Assembly: GCA_023412665.1 (NCBI GenBank)
Contig: JAEZCA010000021.1
Span: 61,556-125,555 of the forward strand
Direction of reading: 5' to 3'
Length of the DNA stretch: 64,000 bases
From: Bacillota bacterium
GTDB lineage: Bacteria; Bacillota; Clostridia; Acetivibrionales; DTU013
The notes beneath the pieces are model-generated. The model was given only the letters and a program-made list of their open reading frames with translations, had not been told where the DNA came from and searched no databases. The first letter of the stretch is position 1. Every line of letters starts with the position of its first letter. A program made the position numbers and the translations under genes. This document shows positions 32,516 to 42,397 of this stretch, one piece after another.

Positions 32516-34981
32516 TCAACAGGATATAGCTGCATCCTCATCGACCGGTCTGCTGATCAGATAGCCCTGGATCATGTCACATCCATAGTCTCGCAGATAT
32601 TGGTACTGCTTTTCATGTTCTATCCCTTCAGCTACAACAAAATGTCCCAGCTTGTGAGCCATTGATATGATATCACCGGTTATAGCCTCCTCGGGCTTGA
32701 GCATTAGCAGCTTGTCAATAAAGTACTTATCTATTTTCAGGCAGGTGACATTTAGTTCCCGCTCCCTGGCAAGTGATGAATACCCTGTTCCGAAGTCATC
32801 AATAGCAATCTTGATTCCACGCTCCTTGAGAGCACCGAGAACACTGTTTATCTCCTGGTAGTTTGAGGCAAATATCGACTCCGTGATCTCAATGGTGATA
32901 TTCTCAGGATCGACCTGCATTTCATTTATGTTATCAAAAAGATTCTTAACAAAACCATTCCTCAGAAGCTGAATTGCCGAAACATTGACCGATACTCCTA
33001 TCTTATCGTATCCATTCTCATTGAGCTTCTTTAAAAAATGAAACGCCTTTAAGAATATTTTTTCTCCAAGTGTGATGATCAGCTTTGTTTTCTCTGCTAT
33101 AGGTATGAACTCCAGAGGCGGAACCAATCCAAGCTTATTGCTTTGCAGCCTGGCTAAGGCCTCGAATGCGCATATCTTGTTTGACCCGAGATCCAAAACA
33201 GGCTGAAATTGCAGGAACAACATACTATCGTCGCTGCCTGATGCAACTTGGGAAAGCTCATGTTTAATCCAACTCTCACGGGTTATCTGAGTTTCCATAT
33301 CACTGTCAAAAAAGCAATACTCAAAATCCCTGTCATTAATATTGATCGATTTCTCAGATGCAATCAACAGATTTTTTAAGAGCTGCTCCACATCGTATTT
33401 GTTATAGTCATCTATTTCGACGACTCCTATGCCGCCGCTGATTCTTTCGATAGCAAGCAAAGCTTCCAGTGTGTCAGAAACAATTTCACAAAACTCTGTC
33501 AGATCATTTTTATCCTTATAATCCTTTACATAGAATACAAATTGGTTTTCATATGAACTGAACAATAAACGGTTGTCGCTGCTATGCATTTTAAGAGCAT
33601 TTGCCGTCTTCCTGATCAACTCCTGGCTGTAATGGAACCCGTATGTCATGCTCAATAGCTGTATAGCACTCAAGTTGATTGACACGACAGCTCTTTTCTT
33701 TGTCGTTCGCATCCTGGCATCATTTCTGAGCAGGTTTTCCAAATATCTTCTGTTGTAGAGCCCTGTCAATGCATCGTGTTCATTGCTGTATCTCAGATCA
33801 TTTTCGATCTGCTTCCGGTCTGAGATATCAAGGATGATTCCTTCAAGAGCCTCCACCTCTCCCTGCTCGTTATATACACCTTCTCCTAGCTCCAAAACCC
33901 ATTTGAGCTCTCCCTTTGCGGTAATTATCTCATACTCATGTCTGAAGGGCTCCCTCTTGGCAAGGATCAGCTCCCATTCCTTCCACAGGACATCATGGTA
34001 TTCGGGCACGATCAAGTCATTAAAGCACAGATCCCTGTTATGTAAAAGACTCTCTGCAGTATAACCGGTCAGTTCAAAGCAGCCGGCGGATACATACTGC
34101 ATTGTCCAATCACGGTCATATTTACATCTGTATGCCAAACCGGGAAGATGGGAAAGAAGAACGGATTTGCTTCGTTCGCTCTCAATCAGGGCCTTTTCCA
34201 TCTCCTTGCGCTTTGTTATATCCTGGACCAGGCATATGTGACTGAAATTTTGATGATGGGCCAAAGCGAAGGAGGAGACGATCATATGGACCCAGACAAT
34301 AGAACCGTCCGGTCTGATATACCGCTTTTCAATCGAATAGCTCCTGATTTCACCTGATTTCAGCTTTTTAAAGTTCCTCAGATCCTCTTCCAGATCATCG
34401 GGATGTGTTATTTTTTCCCACCCCAGCCTAATCAGCTCTTCTTTAGATCTTCCTGTAATTTGCTCAAACATCAGATTTATGATGATAAAATCTCCAAAGT
34501 CATCGAGCATCGGCTCATTGGCATACGAAATCGATATTCCTATGGGAGCCTGCTGAAATACCGTGTCGTAAATCAAGATGCTTTCGGTAAGCTCCCGTTT
34601 ATATAACTCCTGTTTGTACAGCTCCAGATAGAATTCCGTTCTGCCCTTAAAATACTCTGCCTGAACAGGCCTGAAAATAAACTCTACGGCAGCAGGGCCC
34701 AATAGCTCTGGCTTGTTTTTGATTTCCTTATGATCTGCCAGAACGATAATATACTTTTTCTTAAGCCGTGGAGCATTAGCCAATGATACAAGGAGCTGGT
34801 ACTCATCAATATTCGACAGGTTCACATTGAGAACAACCAGAGCTATATCAGGATGTATATCAATCTTCTCCATAGCTTCAGTGCTGCTATGTACAGTCAA
34901 AACACAATACTCACTCAATGCGTTTTTGATAAAAGAATGGTCAGTCTCTGAAGCGCCGACCACCAATATTTTAGATGACAT
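32516..34981 (-). CDS. PAS-GGDEF(degenerate)-EAL protein, c-di-GMP phosphodiesterase
   Basis: An 821-residue cytosolic sensor. Order: a receiver-like domain (1-120, with LVVLNVNLSN replacing the usual acceptor Asp), two PAS domains (about 135-260 and 265-390; KEMEKALIESER separates them), a GGDEF domain (about 400-550) and EAL (about 565-815). The GGDEF site reads SYENQF, so it is probably inactive or GTP-sensing only. The EAL domain keeps FEALARLQ and DDFGTGYSS, so c-di-GMP hydrolysis is expected. A GGGAGGG site precedes the ATG. No membrane helix is seen; the input signal is unknown. Confidence 0.9.
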   Translation of the reverse strand: MSSKILVVGASETDHSFIKNALSEYCVLTVHSSTEAMEKIDIHPDIALVVLNVNLSNIDEYQLLVSLANAPRLKKKYIIVLADHKEIKNKPELLGPAAVEFIFRPVQAEYFKGRTEFYLELYKQELYKRELTESILIYDTVFQQAPIGISISYANEPMLDDFGDFIIINLMFEQITGRSKEELIRLGWEKITHPDDLEEDLRNFKKLKSGEIRSYSIEKRYIRPDGSIVWVHMIVSSFALAHHQNFSHICLVQDITKRKEMEKALIESERSKSVLLSHLPGLAYRCKYDRDWTMQYVSAGCFELTGYTAESLLHNRDLCFNDLIVPEYHDVLWKEWELILAKREPFRHEYEIITAKGELKWVLELGEGVYNEQGEVEALEGIILDISDRKQIENDLRYSNEHDALTGLYNRRYLENLLRNDARMRTTKKRAVVSINLSAIQLLSMTYGFHYSQELIRKTANALKMHSSDNRLLFSSYENQFVFYVKDYKDKNDLTEFCEIVSDTLEALLAIERISGGIGVVEIDDYNKYDVEQLLKNLLIASEKSININDRDFEYCFFDSDMETQITRESWIKHELSQVASGSDDSMLFLQFQPVLDLGSNKICAFEALARLQSNKLGLVPPLEFIPIAEKTKLIITLGEKIFLKAFHFLKKLNENGYDKIGVSVNVSAIQLLRNGFVKNLFDNINEMQVDPENITIEITESIFASNYQEINSVLGALKERGIKIAIDDFGTGYSSLARERELNVTCLKIDKYFIDKLLMLKPEEAITGDIISMAHKLGHFVVAEGIEHEKQYQYLRDYGCDMIQGYLISRPVDEDAAISC

Positions 34982-35222
34982 GCTTCCCTCCCGTCAAAAC
35001 AATACAGGGCCTTAAAAATCCTCAATGAGAAATAATTACCACTTTTATTCCGTTCTCAACCAGTAAACCTTAACTCAAATTCAGATAAATCTCCTTTTTC
35101 TATCGTCATAACCTATATATTGACACACCCCATTACTATTATGTTTACTTACTTTTATTTTTTTGTTAAACATGATAACATTTTAGCAGTGGTATAAATA
35201 ACCTTTTTTAAAGGAGGAACAA

Positions 35223-35771
35223 ATGATTACTTACATTATCCTGGGAATCGTAGTCTTAATACTTTTATATGTTCTCATTACACACAATAGCTTGATACGG
35301 CACGGTAATGTTGTCAGGGAAGCCTTTGCGACAATGGATGTCTACTTGAAAAAAAGGTGGGACCTGATCCCAAATATAGTAGCAACAGTTAAGGCCCATG
35401 CAGCCTACGAAAAAGAGACTCTCGAAAGAATAACCGTTCTTAGGAGCAAAGCATATGAGAGCCTGTCCCAGGGGGATAAAATCACCACCAACGAGAAGCT
35501 ATCCGGAAACATCTCAAGACTTATGCTCACAGCAGAGAGCTACCCCGTGCTCAAGTCCGACAAAAGCTTTCTGGAGCTGAGCAGGCAGCTTGCAAGTGCA
35601 GAAGAGGATATAGCAAATTCGAGAAAATACTATAATGCGGTTGTTAAAAACTACAATAATAAAGTCGAAATGTTTCCCGGCAATCTCATAGCAGGACTGT
35701 TTGGTTATAAGACGAAAAGGATGTTTGAATCGTCATCTGCCGAACGAGAAAATGTGGAGGTTGAACTGTAA
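35223..35771 (+). CDS. lemA: LemA family protein
   Basis: A 182-residue protein with one N-terminal membrane helix (IILGIVVLILLYVLI) and a four-helix cytosolic or external domain. NSLIRHGNVVREAFATMDVY and KKRWDLIPNIVATVKAHA are family hallmarks, as is NNKVEMFPGNLIAGLFGYK at the C-terminus. AAAGGAGGA precedes the ATG. Its stop overlaps the next gene start by one base, so the two are translationally coupled; LemA and DUF2207 genes pair widely in Firmicutes. The cellular role is not settled in the literature. Confidence 0.92.
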   Translation: MITYIILGIVVLILLYVLITHNSLIRHGNVVREAFATMDVYLKKRWDLIPNIVATVKAHAAYEKETLERITVLRSKAYESLSQGDKITTNEKLSGNISRLMLTAESYPVLKSDKSFLELSRQLASAEEDIANSRKYYNAVVKNYNNKVEMFPGNLIAGLFGYKTKRMFESSSAERENVEVEL

Positions 35772-37681
35772 TGAAATTTAAAACTCCCTGCCTTATTTTA
35801 TTTACGATGCTCATAGCCCTCTTTCCTTTTACCGGTGTGCAGGCTGAGAATAACAGCAATGAGTATGAATTGCACGGTTACAGCACCGATAGGGTAGTAA
35901 ATGAAAATAGCAGCTATGATTATGAACTGACCGGCTACAATATCGATATGGTAGTATATGAGAATAATACCATGAGGATTACAGAAAGAATAAGGGCCGA
36001 TTTTAAAATTTATAAGCATGGTATTATCAGAGAGCTGCCGATAAGAAACACAGTCATCCGACTCGATGGCACTACAACAAGGAATGTGGCAAAAATCACG
36101 GATATTAGTGTGGATGAAACCTTTGATACATATAATGAAAACGGCAACAGAGTTATCAAAGTAGGCAGTGCCGACCACACTATAATAGGCCCGAAGGACT
36201 ATACAATCAGCTACCTGTACAATATTGGCAGGGATCCAGTCAAGGATTATGACGAGCTGTACTTCAACCTGGTTGGAGATAAATGGGATACTACCATTGA
36301 TAATATAACCTTCCGGATCGAAATGCCAAAGGAATTTGAACAGTCAATGCTCGGGTTTTCCTATGGCCCCTTCGGTTCTGTCAGCAGCTCCGATGTATCC
36401 TGGTCAGTAGACGGCAATGTAATATCCGGAAGGTATAACGGAAGGCTTAATCCGGGAGAAGCGCTGACAGTTAGGCTTGAACTGCCTGAAGGGTACTTTG
36501 TTAATGCCGGTCAAGGAATTGATTGGTTCAGTGTGCTTACAATTATTATTTCCCTGTTGTTTATATTGATCGTATTTACAATGTGGATAAGGTATGGCAA
36601 GGATGAGCCTGTGGTTGAAACCGTTGAATTCTATCCGCCTGTCGGCTTTAACAGCGCCGAGGTCGGTTTTCTCTATAAAGGCAGATCCGACGGGAAGGAC
36701 ATAACCTCTCTTCTGATCTACCTGGCTAATAAAGGCTACCTTAGGATAGTCGAAGAGGATGAGCCAGCTCCGGATAACAGTAGAAAAGGGTTCCGGCTGG
36801 TCAAAATAAGGGAATATGACGGAGATAATGAAATCGAACGTACTTTCTTTGACGGTTTGTTTAAAAACAAATATGAAGTGACATATGAGGATCTCCATAA
36901 AAAATTCTATAAAACAGTGAATAGTATCGAAACAATGTTTGGTAAAAATAAATATATGCATATGATATTTGAAAAAACCTCACTAAAGAGAGGTCTCCCG
37001 ATAGTATTGATGATTATCGCAGTCTTCTGCCTGATTACCATCAAGCCGCTAAGTGAATACTCGGGCTTTTCGGGTTCAGTCACAGGTCTGTTATTCCCTG
37101 GGATCGGTCTTACAGTTTTGTTCGCCATGGTGTTCGGTAGATTTCCAATAGGAGCAAAAATATTCGGTGCTTTGTGGGGAACCCTTTTTGGAGGTATACC
37201 GCTTGTTTTTCTGGTATTGCCGGCTCTCCTTGTCAATCCCATATATTTGATAACCTATATGGTGGGAATCGCTTGTGTATTTTTGTTGATAATAATGATG
37301 ACCCATATGCCAAAGAGGACTCCCTTTGGCACCGAGATCCTCGGCAAGCTAAAAGGCTTCAGGACCTTCCTGGAAACTGCGGAAAAGGTGCAGCTGGAGG
37401 CAATGGTAATGGAAGCGCCGTCATATTTTTATGACATCCTCCCATTTACTTATGTTTTAGGCGTATCTGATAAATGGATAAAAAAATTCGAATCCATTGC
37501 TCTGTCTGAGCCCAGTTGGTATTCCGGACGATCAGCCTTCAACTACAACTCCTTCAGAGCTTTTTCCGACAGGACCATGTCGTCCATGTCCAGCGCCATG
37601 ACCTCCAGTCCATCCTCCGGCGGCTCCGGTGGAGGCTCCTCGGGTGGAGGCTCCGGTGGCGGCGGCGGCAGCTCCTGGTAG
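35771..37681 (+). CDS. DUF2207 membrane protein
   Basis: A 636-residue membrane protein with a signal peptide (to about residue 25), an extracellular DUF2207 domain (about 55-240; the ITERIRADFKIYKHGIIREL stretch), a membrane helix near 255-275, a cytosolic region, then two to three helices near 405-500. The C-terminus is a Gly/Ser-rich tail ending in GSSW, typical for the family. N-terminal sequence shows an imperfect duplication: EYELHGYSTDRVVNENS and DYELTGYNIDMVVYENN. It is coupled to lemA by an overlapping start. Function unknown; membrane assembly or stress roles have been proposed for relatives. Confidence 0.9.
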   Translation: MKFKTPCLILFTMLIALFPFTGVQAENNSNEYELHGYSTDRVVNENSSYDYELTGYNIDMVVYENNTMRITERIRADFKIYKHGIIRELPIRNTVIRLDGTTTRNVAKITDISVDETFDTYNENGNRVIKVGSADHTIIGPKDYTISYLYNIGRDPVKDYDELYFNLVGDKWDTTIDNITFRIEMPKEFEQSMLGFSYGPFGSVSSSDVSWSVDGNVISGRYNGRLNPGEALTVRLELPEGYFVNAGQGIDWFSVLTIIISLLFILIVFTMWIRYGKDEPVVETVEFYPPVGFNSAEVGFLYKGRSDGKDITSLLIYLANKGYLRIVEEDEPAPDNSRKGFRLVKIREYDGDNEIERTFFDGLFKNKYEVTYEDLHKKFYKTVNSIETMFGKNKYMHMIFEKTSLKRGLPIVLMIIAVFCLITIKPLSEYSGFSGSVTGLLFPGIGLTVLFAMVFGRFPIGAKIFGALWGTLFGGIPLVFLVLPALLVNPIYLITYMVGIACVFLLIIMMTHMPKRTPFGTEILGKLKGFRTFLETAEKVQLEAMVMEAPSYFYDILPFTYVLGVSDKWIKKFESIALSEPSWYSGRSAFNYNSFRAFSDRTMSSMSSAMTSSPSSGGSGGGSSGGGSGGGGGSSW

Positions 37682-37708
37682 AAAGCATGGCGCGGTTCCT
37701 GATAGGTG

Positions 37709-37742
37709 GTGTCCAGCAGCATCTCTTTTAACTGCTGGACAC
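37709..37742 (+). terminator. 11-bp stem-loop before the response-regulator gene
   Basis: GTGTCCAGCAG pairs perfectly with CTGCTGGACAC over a 12-base loop. AAGGGAG and a T-run follow immediately, so the element may end the lemA transcript; the same AAGGGAG is the ribosome site of the next gene, so it could also tune that gene's translation. Confidence 0.6.
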
Positions 37743-37755
37743 AAGGGAGATTTTT

Positions 37756-38433
37756 ATGTATAAGATAATGATCGTTGAAGACGATGCAGTAATTGCAAAA
37801 GTAATACACAAATACCTGAGCCGATGGGGCTACGAGGTCCGGTGCACAGAAGATTTTGCCAACGTTCTGGAGGATTTCATCAGATTCGAACCCCAGCTGG
37901 TGCTGATGGATATTTCACTTCCTTTTTATAACGGCTACTACTGGTGCACCGAGATCAGGAAACTCTCCCGGGCGCCAGTAATATTTATTTCTTCCGCAGG
38001 AGATAACATGAATATAGTCATGGCGGTGAACATGGGCGGAGATGACTTCATTCCCAAGCCCTTTGACCTGGAAGTGCTGCGGGCCAAGATACAGGCTCTG
38101 CTCAGGCGGACATATGCATACAACGAGCAAAGCTCCTGGCTTGAACACAGGGGGATAATGTTCAATACACTGGATGGGACAATCACGTACCATGGACAAA
38201 AAATAGAGCTTACAAAAAACGAATTTAGGATAATGCAGCTGCTTTTCGAAAACATAGGAAAGACAGTTTCAAGAGAAATGATAATGAAACGGCTTTGGGA
38301 CAATGACTGCTTTGTTGACGACAATACGCTGACAGTCAATATGAACAGGCTTCGAAGGAAGCTTGAAGAAGCCTCGATAACCGATCTTATCCAAACAAAA
38401 AAAGGTATGGGCTACCTGATCGGCGGTGAATAA
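37756..38433 (+). CDS. OmpR-type response regulator, BceR-like
   Basis: A 225-residue regulator with a receiver domain (acceptor Asp in LVLMDISLPFYNGY, Lys in FIPKPFD) and an OmpR winged helix (LTKNEFRIMQLLFENIGKTV and TVNMNRLRRKL). The following kinase and ABC transporter identify it as the Bce type, which responds to peptide antibiotics that bind lipid II-cycle intermediates. AAGGGAG precedes the ATG. The kinase gene begins two bases after the stop. A matching operator lies at 39492-39507 before the transporter genes. Confidence 0.9.
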   Translation: MYKIMIVEDDAVIAKVIHKYLSRWGYEVRCTEDFANVLEDFIRFEPQLVLMDISLPFYNGYYWCTEIRKLSRAPVIFISSAGDNMNIVMAVNMGGDDFIPKPFDLEVLRAKIQALLRRTYAYNEQSSWLEHRGIMFNTLDGTITYHGQKIELTKNEFRIMQLLFENIGKTVSREMIMKRLWDNDCFVDDNTLTVNMNRLRRKLEEASITDLIQTKKGMGYLIGGE

Positions 38434-38435
38434 TA

Positions 38436-39449
38436 ATGGATAAGCCTTCTGCCCTGCGGCTTCTGCCGGGCTATATAAAGGACAAACGGAGGACTGCCGG
38501 CTTTTTCCTGCTGACGATGCTTTTTTTCTTCACGGTCTGCCTGCTCTACCAATTCAATAATTTACAAAGCCTGATCTATGCATTCTTCGTATGGGCTTTT
38601 TCAGCGCTGTGCTTCGTAGCATATGATTTCATCAGATATGTAAAAAAGTACAGAGTACTTCAGATTGCTTTTGAAAATATTGAGAACATGTCGGAATTGC
38701 TGCCCAATCCTTCAGGTGTACACGAGCATCAATATCGCCAGATCATAGATTATCTGACTGAAGAGCTCAGACAGCTCAGGTCTGATGTAAATATGAAGGA
38801 TACTGACATGACTGATTACTATACTATGTGGGCGCACCAGATAAAAATTCCGATCGCAGCAATGAGACTGCTGCTGCAAAACAGCGAAGAAAAACCGTTA
38901 TTGTCAGAGGAGCTGTTTAAAATCGAGCATTATGTTGATATGGTCCTCTATTATCAGAGGCTTGACAGCATTACATCGGACTTCCTTTTCAAAAAGTATG
39001 ACCTTTCCGACATTGTTAAACAGGCTTTAAAAAAGCATTCCATGTTTTTCATAAACAGCAGGCTATCTCTTGATTTGGAGGATTTCAGCCGTTCAGTTGT
39101 CACCGATGAAAAATGGCTATTGTTTGTGATCGGGCAGATTTTCTCCAATGCGATCAAGTACACCACCCTCGGAGGTATCTCAATACATCTTGAAACGGCG
39201 GGGCTGAGAACTCTTCTGGTCATTGAGGACACCGGGATCGGCATCAGACCTGAGGATCTACCCCGCATATTTGAAAGGGGCTATACGGGCTACAACGGAA
39301 GGCTGGATAAAAAATCCACGGGTATAGGCTTATATTTGTGCAAAAAAATATTGGACAAGCTTTCGCATACCATAGAAGTGACATCGGTAGTCGGAAAAGG
39401 TACAAAAGTGATAATCGGTTTTCCCGAAAGCCCGGAAATGTTTTCATGA
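38436..39449 (+). CDS. intramembrane-sensing histidine kinase, BceS-like
   Basis: A 337-residue kinase with two membrane helices (about 20-40 and 45-65) joined by only a few residues, so it lacks an extracellular sensor and relies on the ABC transporter for signal input, as known for BceS. The phospho-acceptor is in YTMWAHQIKIPIAAMRLLL; the ATP-binding domain has FSNAIKYTT, EDTGIGIRPED and STGIGLYLCKKIL. GGCGGTG precedes the ATG. It forms a two-component pair with the regulator directly upstream. Confidence 0.92.
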   Translation: MDKPSALRLLPGYIKDKRRTAGFFLLTMLFFFTVCLLYQFNNLQSLIYAFFVWAFSALCFVAYDFIRYVKKYRVLQIAFENIENMSELLPNPSGVHEHQYRQIIDYLTEELRQLRSDVNMKDTDMTDYYTMWAHQIKIPIAAMRLLLQNSEEKPLLSEELFKIEHYVDMVLYYQRLDSITSDFLFKKYDLSDIVKQALKKHSMFFINSRLSLDLEDFSRSVVTDEKWLLFVIGQIFSNAIKYTTLGGISIHLETAGLRTLLVIEDTGIGIRPEDLPRIFERGYTGYNGRLDKKSTGIGLYLCKKILDKLSHTIEVTSVVGKGTKVIIGFPESPEMFS

Positions 39450-39491
39450 CAACCCTCCCGGCCGATTTTACCCTTCTTGCCGGTTTTCAAC

Positions 39492-39507
39492 CTTACAAAA
39501 ATGTAAG
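39492..39507. promoter_or_regulatory. BceR-type operator before the ABC transporter genes
   Basis: A perfect inverted repeat CTTACA-N4-TGTAAG, matching the TNACA-N4-TGTAA motif described for Bce-type regulators. A second half-site ATGTAAGC lies at 39520-39527. A -10-like TATAAA follows near 39558, with no good -35, as expected for an activated promoter. Confidence 0.7.
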
Positions 39508-39632
39508 CTTATGATTTTAAATGTAAGCAAGTATTATGGCACAAAGCTTTCCATCATTATAAAATGATTTATATCGTGGCAAGAGATATACTGCTTCGAT
39601 GTATAAAGTTATTATTTGAAAGGAAGACACAA

Positions 39633-40400
39633 ATGACGCTGCTTGAGATCAACAATGTAAAAAAGGTATACAGCACAAGGCTTGGCGGTAATAAGGTCCA
39701 GGCTCTTGACGGCGTGACGTTTTCAGTGGAAAAGGGCGAGTATGTAGCAATCATGGGGGAATCCGGCTCAGGTAAAACAACCCTTTTAAATATACTGGCA
39801 TCCATAGACAGGGCAACCAGCGGCCAGGTGCTGTTGGAGGGCAAGGACCTGTCAATGATACGGCAGAGCGAGCTGGCAGCCTTCCGCCGTGACAATCTGG
39901 GCTTCGTTTTTCAGGATTTTAATTTACTGGACACCTTTACGCTTCAGGATAATATATTCCTCCCCCTCGTGCTGGCAGGAAAGCCCCTGGACGAAATGAA
40001 AAAGCGTCTGGAGCCCCTGGCACGTAAACTGGGTATAGATGAACTGCTGCATAAATACCCCTATGAAGTATCGGGTGGTGAAAAGCAAAGGGCTGCAACG
40101 GCCAGGGCTCTGATCACAAATCCTAAGCTTGTGCTTGCAGACGAGCCCACCGGAGCGCTGGATTCGAAAGCATCCTCAAGGCTGCTGAAGCTGTTTGCGG
40201 ACATAAACGCTGAGGGTCAGACGATCCTGATGGTGACCCACAGTATACAGGCAGCAAGCCACGCCGGCAGAGTACTATTCATCAAGGACGGCTGCGTTTT
40301 CCATCAGATATACCGTGGAAATGCCTCCACCGAGGAAATGTATGTAATGATAACGGATGCATTGACAGTCCTGCAGACAGGAGGCTTCAAAAATGAATAG
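39633..40400 (+). CDS. Bce-type ABC transporter ATPase
   Basis: A 255-residue ATPase of a peptide-antibiotic detoxification module. Walker A is GESGSGKTTLLN, the Q-loop is FVFQDFNLLD, the signature is YEVSGGEKQR and Walker B is LVLADEPTGALDSK. The start at MTLLEINNVKK is fixed by AAGGAAG nine bases upstream; an ATG at 39564 lies upstream of this site and inside the promoter. The stop overlaps the permease start. Together with the permease it removes the peptide from its target and signals to the kinase; the peptide is unknown. Confidence 0.92.
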   Translation: MTLLEINNVKKVYSTRLGGNKVQALDGVTFSVEKGEYVAIMGESGSGKTTLLNILASIDRATSGQVLLEGKDLSMIRQSELAAFRRDNLGFVFQDFNLLDTFTLQDNIFLPLVLAGKPLDEMKKRLEPLARKLGIDELLHKYPYEVSGGEKQRAATARALITNPKLVLADEPTGALDSKASSRLLKLFADINAEGQTILMVTHSIQAASHAGRVLFIKDGCVFHQIYRGNASTEEMYVMITDALTVLQTGGFKNE

Positions 40401-42390
40401 GTTTTTGCTTCTTCCTAAGCTGTCGGTTATGGGAATCCGCAAAAATGGCTCTGCATATGTCCCATACATCATGGCCGGAGCATTCTCTGTCTTTACCTTC
40501 TTTGTGTTCTCCTCGATTATTAGCAACGACATAATGGATACCCTGCCCCGAAGCGCATATGCCTGGGTACTCATGCAGGTTGGCCAGGTACTGCTGGGTA
40601 TTATCCTGTTTCCCTTTATTATCTATACCAACAGCTTCCTTATCAAGCGCAGAAAAAAAGAGCTTGGGCTATACAGCGTGCTTGGACTTGATAAAAAGCA
40701 TATCGCACTTATGATGCTCTGTGAAACGCTTGTTATATTTATCATCGTCATCCTTGCCGGCATCATCTTCGGGCTTGCATTTTCAAAGCTGTTTTTTCTT
40801 GCACTGCTCAACTTGTCAGGACTGCCGGTAGTTGCATCATTCACCTTCAGCATGAAAGCATTTGCTCAAACTATATTCTATTTTATGGGCGTATATCTGA
40901 TCAACCTGGTCATTAATGTGATCCATGTATTCAGGACTAACCCAAACGACCTGCTCAAAGGAGCCAAAAAAGGCGACAAGGAGCCCAAGCTACTCTGGCT
41001 GTCGGCATTATTCGGCCTGTTGATTCTTGGAACAGGCTACGCTATTGCCATACCGGCTAAAGTCGACTCCAATATTTTTCTCAATTTTCTGCTGGCTGTT
41101 TCTCTGGTTTCCCTGGGGACCCATCAGTTCTTCAAGGCAGGACTGCTTGCGCTGTTGAAAATACTGAAGAAGAGCAACAGCATTTACTACAAAAAATCCA
41201 ATTACGTGACGATCTCAGGTATGCTCCACCGAATGAAAAAAAGTGCCTCAAGCCTGTCAAATATATGTATTTTTAGCACCATGACGATTATTACATTGCT
41301 ATGTACACTCTCAGTCTGGCTGGGCACACCGGGCATACTTGATCACAAGCATCCCTACGATACGATACTGAATTTCAATACACAGGCCTTCAATACTGCT
41401 GACGAACTCGAAAACAAGCTTCAGGTGCTGGCAGAAAAAAATCAGGCAGTCATTAAAGATAAAGTGGAGTTCACTTATCAGAGGCTGTTGGTACACGGAA
41501 ATGGAAATTCCTTCACCCTCCGGACTCCTTCAAGCCCTGCGGCAATGCTCTTTGGAATTAAGGTGATCTCCCTGGACGATTATAATGCTTTTGAGGGTAA
41601 AAACGAGACCCTGAATGAGTATGAAGTATTGACGTTCTCAACAGGAGCCAATTTGGGTTATGATCATATCAACCTGGGAAATGAAACCTACAGGGTCAAA
41701 AAAGAGCTCAGCTCTATAGTGTTTGAAAGAAAGGCCCTCAATGATACCTTTGGGCAGGAATGCTATATGATCGTTAAAGATACTGCAGTAATGGATAAAC
41801 TGAGTAATGCTTTCGAAGCAACTACTGAGAATGACCGAATTTTTACTGTACGCTTTAATGTTGAAGGCTCGGCTGAAAGCAATGACGCCCTTATAAAGAA
41901 TGCTATTGATTGGAGCAGCACGCAGCCAGGTTACATCAGCCATGTCAACGGCATCGCCAAAAGGAGTGAACTTCTGTCAACGAACGGAGGTTTGCTTTTT
42001 ATCGGAATCTTTTTCAGCATCATCTTTGCCATGTGCCTGATACTAATAATGTACTACAAGCAGATCACAGAAGGCTATGATGACCGCGATAATTTCGACA
42101 TAATGCAGAAGGTCGGCATGAGCGACGCCGAGGTAAAAAGCACCATCAGGAAGCAGATACTGCTAGTCTTCTTCTCTCCTCTTGCTGTTGCCCTGCTTCA
42201 TACCATGGCAGGTTTCAATATGACGTCATCACTTCTGGGTACCATTGGCCTGTTTGACACCAGACTGATCATTATATGCGGGCTGATTGTTGCCGGCCTA
42301 TTCGCAATCCTATATGGCTTAAGCTATAGCCTTACATCAAGGACCTACTACAAAATAGTAAAGAAGATGAATAACATAATAAATATTTGA
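40393..42390 (+). CDS. Bce-type ABC transporter permease
   Basis: A 665-residue permease with ten predicted membrane helices and one large extracellular domain (about residues 310-530) between helices seven and eight, the diagnostic BceB layout. FtsX-type segments lie in the N-terminal half (LIKRRKKELGLYSVLGLDKK) and near the C-terminus (MQKVGMSDAEVKSTIRKQIL). AGGAGG precedes the ATG and the start overlaps the ATPase gene. The extracellular domain is the ligand-sensing part in characterised relatives. Confidence 0.92.
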   Translation: MNRFLLLPKLSVMGIRKNGSAYVPYIMAGAFSVFTFFVFSSIISNDIMDTLPRSAYAWVLMQVGQVLLGIILFPFIIYTNSFLIKRRKKELGLYSVLGLDKKHIALMMLCETLVIFIIVILAGIIFGLAFSKLFFLALLNLSGLPVVASFTFSMKAFAQTIFYFMGVYLINLVINVIHVFRTNPNDLLKGAKKGDKEPKLLWLSALFGLLILGTGYAIAIPAKVDSNIFLNFLLAVSLVSLGTHQFFKAGLLALLKILKKSNSIYYKKSNYVTISGMLHRMKKSASSLSNICIFSTMTIITLLCTLSVWLGTPGILDHKHPYDTILNFNTQAFNTADELENKLQVLAEKNQAVIKDKVEFTYQRLLVHGNGNSFTLRTPSSPAAMLFGIKVISLDDYNAFEGKNETLNEYEVLTFSTGANLGYDHINLGNETYRVKKELSSIVFERKALNDTFGQECYMIVKDTAVMDKLSNAFEATTENDRIFTVRFNVEGSAESNDALIKNAIDWSSTQPGYISHVNGIAKRSELLSTNGGLLFIGIFFSIIFAMCLILIMYYKQITEGYDDRDNFDIMQKVGMSDAEVKSTIRKQILLVFFSPLAVALLHTMAGFNMTSSLLGTIGLFDTRLIIICGLIVAGLFAILYGLSYSLTSRTYYKIVKKMNNIINI

Positions 42391-42397
42391 GGTTATT

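Noticed and set aside
35118..35200. Promoter for lemA
   Set aside because: TTGACA occurs at 35120, but no -10 box is at a proper distance, and TATAAA near 35193 lacks a -35; I could not decide between them.
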